Positions 7,459-11,548 of a stretch of 11,548 nucleotides of DNA are shown here, one piece after another; the stretch's first letter is position 1; every line of letters begins with the position of its first letter. The position numbers were made by a program, and so were the translations under genes. The notes under the pieces are model-generated. The model was not told the DNA's origin. It worked only from the letters and a program-made list of their open reading frames with translations, and did not search any database. Source of the stretch: CAZAYB01 sp964489215 (GTDB lineage: Bacteria; Planctomycetota; Phycisphaerae; Sedimentisphaerales; Anaerohalosphaeraceae); contig CAZAYB010000089.1 of the NCBI GenBank assembly GCA_964489215.1, forward strand, positions 1-11,548, read 5' to 3'.

Positions 7459-8463
7459 CTACCGGGCGGCGGATTTGATTTTTTTGCACATATTTTCAAA
7501 TTCCGGACCGTGTTTTTTGTAGTATTGGTCGTAAATACCAGCTACTTTATTTTCAAACAGCTTACGGTCAATGTCATTGAAGACCATACCTGCTTGTTTT
7601 AGTTTGTCGATTGCCAGCAGGCGGCCCTGACTCCAGAGCTGACGCTGTTTTTGTGTAGTTTCATCTGCAGCCTGGTCTATGATGGTCTGAATCCGTGGCG
7701 GCAAATTATCATAAAAAGCTTTATTGATCAGCAGCCAGTCGGGTATGCTGAAATGTTTGGTATGCGCGAAATGGTCGCATCCGGTTTCATACATTTTGAA
7801 GGTCAGAGCTGTTGACGGGTTGTTTTCCCATCCATCGAGTACACCGGTCTGCAGAGCAGTATAAACTTCCCCCTGGCTCATTGGTATTGCTGAAGCTCCG
7901 AGTGCATTGATGGAATCCACAGCTAAAGGCAGGCCCATTACTCTGATTTTCATGCCGTCCAGGTCATCGGGTGTTTCAATCGGGCCATCTTTGGTCATAA
8001 TGTTTCTTGACCCAGCATCAAAGAAGCACATTTTCTTTAATCCAATCTTTTGAACGTAATCGGCAAGCTTCTGCCCGATTTTGCCGTCCATCACTTTATA
8101 CTGATGGTGTGAGTCCTCGAACAAAAAAGGCATACTAAGCACAGTTACCTCTGGTACATATTGGGCAAGCGGGGTGGAGGAAATGAAAATCATCTGAATA
8201 TTTCCCTGCTGAGTCATCTCGATAGTTTCGCTTTCTCCGCCGAGCTGACTGTTTAAGAAAAGCTGTAAATCAACTTTATTGTCTGACAATTCGGCGAGTC
8301 TGGTTTTGAAAAAATCAAGTGCTTTGCTGCTGGGATGGTCTTTCGGGAGAACAGAGGCGGCTTTTATGACTATTTTATCTGAATCGCTTTTTTTTCGGCA
8401 GCCTCCAGCAGTTAAAACAATTCCCGCAGCAATAATCAATGAATACCATAAGATCCTGCGCAT
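7459..8463 (-). CDS. dctP: TRAP transporter solute-binding lipoprotein DctP (probable uronate binder)
   Basis: DctP-family extracytoplasmic solute receptor of 334 residues from ATG 8463. Another ATG two codons earlier (8469) overlaps the Shine-Dalgarno GAAAGGA, so 8463 is preferred. Residues 1-21 are a signal sequence ending in LTAGG before Cys22, a lipobox with an unusual Ala at -3, so the protein is probably lipid-anchored. Family features include ASVLPKDHP near the mature start, GMKIRVMG with the conserved carboxylate-binding Arg (~174), and EVYTALQTGVLDGWEN (~199-214). Receptors of this type clamp an organic acid through that Arg. Placement directly after kduI and kduD suggests a monomeric uronate or an unsaturated oligouronate as ligand; this is inference. 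It starts 33 bases after kduD ends. Confidence 0.92.
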   Translation of the reverse strand: MRRILWYSLIIAAGIVLTAGGCRKKSDSDKIVIKAASVLPKDHPSSKALDFFKTRLAELSDNKVDLQLFLNSQLGGESETIEMTQQGNIQMIFISSTPLAQYVPEVTVLSMPFLFEDSHHQYKVMDGKIGQKLADYVQKIGLKKMCFFDAGSRNIMTKDGPIETPDDLDGMKIRVMGLPLAVDSINALGASAIPMSQGEVYTALQTGVLDGWENNPSTALTFKMYETGCDHFAHTKHFSIPDWLLINKAFYDNLPPRIQTIIDQAADETTQKQRQLWSQGRLLAIDKLKQAGMVFNDIDRKLFENKVAGIYDQYYKKHGPEFENMCKKIKSAAR

Positions 8464-8468
8464 AAGCA

Positions 8469-8475
8469 TCCTTTC
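8469..8475 (-). promoter_or_regulatory. Ribosome binding site that favours the second ATG of dctP
   Basis: GAAAGGA reads leftward on the minus strand and ends five bases before ATG 8463. Its last base is also the A of the upstream ATG at 8469, leaving no spacing there, so the downstream start is the better choice. Confidence 0.6.
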
Positions 8476-8496
8476 ATTTAAGGTTACATTTTTGAT

Positions 8497-9258
8497 TTAC
8501 CTTGCCAGCCAGCCGCCGTCAACGGCAACAGTAAAGCCCTGCATATAATCTGCGGCCTGAGAAGCCAGAAAAACGGCCGCACCTGCCAAATCTTCCGGCT
8601 GTCCCCACCGCCCGGCCGGTATCCTTTCAAGTATCGCTTTGTTTCGGGTCGGGTTGTCTTGCAAAGCCTGAGTATTGGCAGTTGCGATATAGCCCGGGGC
8701 AATTGCGTTGACGTTTATGTTTTTGCCAGCCAGCTCATTTGCCATTATCCTTGTTAATCCCAGAACCGCACTTTTTGATGATGTGTAGGATGAAACTAAG
8801 ATGCCGCCCTGGTACGAAAGCATTGAGGCGATATTGATTATCTTTCCGCCGGTGTCTTGTTTGATGAATACTTTAGCGACTTCTTTACTCAAAAAAAACA
8901 AACTCCTCAGATTTACGTTAATTACATCATCCCAGTCCTGGTCAGTAAAATCCGTAACCGGGGACCTTCTTATGATACCTGCGTTGTTGACGAGAATATC
9001 AATCTTGCCGAATTCGTTGATGGTACTGGTGATGATTTTTTCCACCGCATCGGTGCAAAGCAAGTCCGCTTTTACCGGCAGAAACTTTTGTCCTGTCTGT
9101 TCTACCTTGCTTTTTGTAACATCCATATCAGAAGTTGCTACACCGGCAATGTCGGCGCCTGCCTGGGCAAGAGCTTGTGCAATGGCCTGACCGATACCTC
9201 TGCTGGCGCCTGTTACAATTGCGACTTTTCCATCAAGCTTAAATTTATCGAGTATCAA
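8497..9258 (-). CDS. kduD: 2-dehydro-3-deoxy-D-gluconate 5-dehydrogenase (KduD)
   Basis: A short-chain dehydrogenase of 253 residues, the same length as E. coli KduD. It has the nucleotide-binding TGASRGIG (16-23), NNAG (91-94) and the catalytic Ser145, Tyr158 and Lys162 (IASMLS ... SYTSSKS). KduD-specific stretches such as AGIIRR, INVNAIAPGYIAT, RIPAGRWG and the ending AVDGGWLAR make the assignment specific within the SDR superfamily. Family reaction: 2,5-diketo-3-deoxygluconate is reduced with NAD(P)H to 2-keto-3-deoxygluconate in the cytoplasm, after KduI. The start is TTG 9256-9258, supported by AAGGAGA five bases upstream and by the conserved MIL beginning. It lies 31 bases after kduI and 33 bases before dctP, so it is operon-internal. 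Confidence 0.95.
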   Translation of the reverse strand: MILDKFKLDGKVAIVTGASRGIGQAIAQALAQAGADIAGVATSDMDVTKSKVEQTGQKFLPVKADLLCTDAVEKIITSTINEFGKIDILVNNAGIIRRSPVTDFTDQDWDDVINVNLRSLFFLSKEVAKVFIKQDTGGKIINIASMLSYQGGILVSSYTSSKSAVLGLTRIMANELAGKNINVNAIAPGYIATANTQALQDNPTRNKAILERIPAGRWGQPEDLAGAAVFLASQAADYMQGFTVAVDGGWLAR

Positions 9259-9263
9259 TATTA

Positions 9264-9270
9264 TCTCCTT
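9264..9270 (-). promoter_or_regulatory. Strong ribosome binding site supporting the TTG start of kduD
   Basis: AAGGAGA sits five bases before TTG 9258-9256 on the minus strand. This near-consensus Shine-Dalgarno at ideal spacing, together with a protein start that matches the family, decides for the rare TTG start codon. Confidence 0.7.
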
Positions 9271-9289
9271 TATGTTTTCAGGTCTTATA

Positions 9290-10123
9290 TTATTTCAGTT
9301 CGGTCATTTTAACATGGTCCATATCGTCGAACGCCTGGTTCTCACCTCCCATGCACCATACAAATGAATAGTTTGATGTTCCTGCGCCGCTGTGAATTGA
9401 CCAGCTGGGACTGATTACGGCGTTGCCGTTTCGCATAACTATATGTCGTGTCTGGTCGGGCTGACCCATCAAATGGAATACGGCCTGGTCTTCTTCAAGC
9501 CCGAAATACATGTAAACTTCCATGCGGCGCTGGTGGGTATGAGTCGGCATTGTATTCCAGATACTTCCCTTTTCAAGCTGAGTAAAACCCATACACAGCT
9601 GAGAACTTTCAATTATACCGGGGCAAATGTATTTGTAAATGGTTCGTTTGTTACAATTTTCATCGCTTCCAAGCTCGACCGGTTCTGCGTCTTTTCTTTT
9701 TCCCTGCTTTGTGGGGTACTCCTTATGTGCAGGATAGCTTGCAAGATAAAATCTGGCGGGATTGTTGGCATCTTCGCTGGTAAACTGAATCTCTCTGGAA
9801 CCTTTGCCGATGTAAAGTGCGTCAAGATTGTCCATCTGGTATTCATTTGAATCGACTTTGACAGAGCCTTTGCCGCCTATGTTCAGTGCGCCAAGCTCAC
9901 GTCTCTGGCAAAAATAATCAGCTGCCATTTCCTTTTTGTCTGGCTTTAGCTTTAGCTCCTTAGCGGCGGGCACCGCAGAACCGATGACTGTTCTTTCAAC
10001 TTCACAATAAAATAAGTCGATTTTACCTTTATTGAATAACGTCTCTAATAAGAACGTCTCCCTCATCTGCTCTGTGGTCATTCTTTTATATTCATTGTGG
10101 CTTACTGTGTACCTTACTTGCAT
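9290..10123 (-). CDS. kduI: 5-keto-4-deoxyuronate isomerase (KduI)
   Basis: A 277-residue protein matching the length and motif order of E. coli KduI (278 residues). It shows RRELGALNIGG, DALYIGKGSREI, WNTMPTHTHQRRMEVY, MGQPDQTRHIVM, SPSWSIHSG and GENQAFDDMDHV. The zinc ligands of the cupin fold are present as His195, His197, Glu202 and His244. The reaction converts 5-keto-4-deoxyuronate, formed spontaneously from the 4,5-unsaturated uronate released by GH105 enzymes, to 2,5-diketo-3-deoxygluconate in the cytoplasm. ATG 10123 has GGAG seven bases upstream. It is followed after 31 bases by kduD, its pathway partner. The upstream region contains a tandem duplication, and its ribosome binding site lies within one copy. 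Confidence 0.97.
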   Translation of the reverse strand: MQVRYTVSHNEYKRMTTEQMRETFLLETLFNKGKIDLFYCEVERTVIGSAVPAAKELKLKPDKKEMAADYFCQRRELGALNIGGKGSVKVDSNEYQMDNLDALYIGKGSREIQFTSEDANNPARFYLASYPAHKEYPTKQGKRKDAEPVELGSDENCNKRTIYKYICPGIIESSQLCMGFTQLEKGSIWNTMPTHTHQRRMEVYMYFGLEEDQAVFHLMGQPDQTRHIVMRNGNAVISPSWSIHSGAGTSNYSFVWCMGGENQAFDDMDHVKMTELK

Positions 10124-10124
10124 T

Positions 10125-10171
10125 TTAAAACTCCAATACCTTTATATCGTTTACAGATTCATTTATATTCA
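10125..10171. repeat. Tandem duplication, copy A (in front of kduI)
   Basis: This 47-base stretch matches 10201-10247 at 41 positions, offset by 76 bases and without gaps. Read in the operon direction it contains GAATATAAATGA, ATCTGTAAACGA and then GGAG followed by TTTTAA leading into the kduI ATG. The copy therefore supplies the working ribosome binding site of kduI. It also holds a relic E-Y-K-stop that mirrors the D-Y-K-stop ending the upstream gene. Confidence 0.8.
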
Positions 10172-10200
10172 CAATTGCTTATTGCGGGCGTTGTTTTGAT

Positions 10201-10247
10201 TTAAAACTCCGATAGCTTTTTTTCGTTTACAGATTTATTTATAATCA
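10201..10247. repeat. Tandem duplication, copy B (spans the stop of the GH105-DUF4861 gene)
   Basis: This is the partner of copy A. It includes the last codons and TAA (10235-10237) of the upstream gene, then a second GGAG followed by TTTTAA where the start codon is replaced by ATC. It looks like the original gene-end/leader junction or its duplicate. The whole 111-base gap (10124-10234) between the two genes is mostly this repeat pair plus a 29-base unrelated spacer. Confidence 0.8.
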
Positions 10248-11548
10248 ACGTTAACGGGTTCATTGATTCTAACTGCATAATCAGTAAGATATTTTCGCCA
10301 GTCATTCAGCGTTTTAATCTCACCTGCCTTTTCCCATCCGTAGCCTGTGTAATAAGTGACTGACCGGGCCTTATCAGCGGTCAAAGTATAAATATGGCTA
10401 AGGTCCTTGTCTGCGACTGTGAAATTTTCAATACTGCTGATTTGCGGTGAAACCGCGATGGAGCCTGTTCCCAGGCCATAACCGTCAATATTTTCCCAGC
10501 AGTACGCAATGCCTTTGGACCGGTCCTGATAAGTCTTAGCTTTGCTGTCATGGGTAGTAATACCAACTGCAATATGGTCTATGCCGTTAACATCCGGTCC
10601 CTCGAACGAGCAGTCGAACCGGAAAAGCCTCTGCCCAAGGTCGATCGTTACGCGTTTTTTCTCGACAATATACATATCTGCCCACTTCCACGATTTGTCA
10701 TAGGTCAGTTCGAAGATACTTCTTACAGGGCCGTTGGCAATTATTTTCCATTCATCGAAAACATTTGAAAAAATATACTCTCCGTCTTCATTGATGCGAA
10801 GTCCGCCGCAGCCTGCCGATTTGCCGACATGGTAAGGGTCGTATCCCTGGCCCCAGTCTTTGTGGTAGGTCTTTTCTTTCATCTGGGCGTACCACTGGTC
10901 TATAACAGGATAATCGACTCTTTTGAGCCAGCAGTCTACACCTGAGTTCACTGCGTTATCCCACAACGCAGGTCCGTACATTCTGAACGCGATTTTATCG
11001 TTTTCCCATGCAAAGTCATCCGCCCGTTCAGGAACAAATCGGCAGAAGGTAGTTATTTTAGATTCCGGTTTTTCAATGGCAGCAGTTTTTGGCATTATCC
11101 AGAAATATTTTTTTTCACCGGGTGCAAGGTCCGTCTGGAAAAGCAGCTGCTCTTCGGAATCAGAATCAAGTATCTGGGTAACAACTGCATTGTTCTTTTC
11201 AAAGTCATATACAGTTATATTGTTTTCGTTTACCTGGTGGTTTTTGTTTTTAACTTTTTTCCAGTCCAGGCTGACCGTCTCACTGTCTCTGAAAATCTCA
11301 GCAGGGTTTACAACCACAATTCGCAGGGCATTTACATCCTGTTTGACCGCTAATTTATAGACTTCACTTCCTGCCAGAAGAAACGCTCCCACTCCGTAAA
11401 TTCCAGTCTGTTCAGCAGTCACATTTCGTGGTGCAGCTCCTACCGGCTGAACGAAACCAAGTTTACCATCGGGGTGCACACATTCAACGAGTCCCTTCCA
11501 TGCTTTGACCACAGGTTCAAGATAAGTATTTTCATCGAGGATACCGTG
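10235..11548 (-). CDS. GH105–DUF4861 fusion protein, C-terminal part (5' end outside window)
   Basis: The frame is open through the right edge, so the GTG at 11512 is not the real start; 437 residues are visible. The first ~60 are the end of a GH105-type barrel: HPDGKLGFVQPVGAAP and YGVGAFLLAGSEVYKL match the usual C-terminal motifs. Residues ~85-437 are a DUF4861-like beta-sandwich domain with the striking YHKDWGQGYDPYHVG and SAGCGGLRI segment, and a VTIDLGQRLFRFDCSFEG strand pair. DUF4861 is commonly found with pectin-degradation genes, but I know of no settled activity for it. The visible GH105 part lacks the catalytic region, which lies outside. The gene is the most upstream one seen in the kduI-kduD-TRAP operon. 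Its partner substrate is probably an unsaturated uronic oligosaccharide. Confidence 0.85.
   Translation of the reverse strand, partial: HGILDENTYLEPVVKAWKGLVECVHPDGKLGFVQPVGAAPRNVTAEQTGIYGVGAFLLAGSEVYKLAVKQDVNALRIVVVNPAEIFRDSETVSLDWKKVKNKNHQVNENNITVYDFEKNNAVVTQILDSDSEEQLLFQTDLAPGEKKYFWIMPKTAAIEKPESKITTFCRFVPERADDFAWENDKIAFRMYGPALWDNAVNSGVDCWLKRVDYPVIDQWYAQMKEKTYHKDWGQGYDPYHVGKSAGCGGLRINEDGEYIFSNVFDEWKIIANGPVRSIFELTYDKSWKWADMYIVEKKRVTIDLGQRLFRFDCSFEGPDVNGIDHIAVGITTHDSKAKTYQDRSKGIAYCWENIDGYGLGTGSIAVSPQISSIENFTVADKDLSHIYTLTADKARSVTYYTGYGWEKAGEIKTLNDWRKYLTDYAVRINEPVNVDYK

Noticed and set aside
10923..11360. 145-codon plus-strand open frame opposite the DUF4861 domain
   Set aside because: It is antisense to a well-supported domain, Ser/Phe-rich and without recognisable motifs.
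11510..11512. GTG 11512 as the start of the GH105–DUF4861 gene
   Set aside because: The frame remains open for 12 more codons to the window edge, and the residues there continue a GH105 barrel, so the true start is outside.

Overview
The window is a pectin / rhamnogalacturonan-degradation locus. It probably comes from a free-living, diderm, saccharolytic bacterium of the Planctomycetota–Verrucomicrobiota–Lentisphaerota type. That placement is an inference from moderate GC, secreted multi-domain carbohydrate enzymes, XylR-type hybrid regulators and DUF4861 fusions; no phylogenetic marker is present. Nothing looks like a mobile element, CRISPR array, tRNA or rRNA.

Plus strand, left half. The window opens with the last 39 codons of an unidentified gene (2-121), followed by a short regulatory gap. 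Then comes a very large secreted enzyme gene (227-3175). It has a signal peptide, an N-terminal glutamine-amidotransferase-like domain, a GH105 unsaturated rhamnogalacturonyl/glucuronyl hydrolase domain and an unassigned, aromatic-rich, probably helical domain. Its last residues start a beta-propeller domain that is cut off by a -1 frame change in a run of nine A (3152-3160). The rest of the propeller lies in the next frame (3172-4314) with DxDxDG calcium-type motifs and no signal peptide. Read through the A9 run with a -1 shift, the two parts make one protein of about 1362 residues. A XylR-type regulator (sugar-binding domain plus AraC HTH, 4414-5607) follows with its own sigma70-like promoter.

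Minus strand, right half. A single operon reads right to left and converges on the regulator: a GH105–DUF4861 fusion (5' end outside the window), kduI, kduD and a TRAP transporter (dctP lipoprotein, dctQ, dctM). The intergenic region upstream of kduI carries a 47-bp imperfect tandem duplication that includes the stop codon of the gene before it.

Working model. Secreted GH105 and lyase-like modules release 4,5-unsaturated uronate. The TRAP system imports a uronate-type acid. KduI isomerises 5-keto-4-deoxyuronate, and KduD reduces the product to 2-keto-3-deoxygluconate. The kinase and aldolase that finish the route are not in this window. The XylR-type protein probably controls one or both transcription units in response to a sugar ligand. 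The most notable feature is the A9 frame change inside the giant enzyme: it could be programmed slippage, a phase switch, a recent mutation or a sequencing error.
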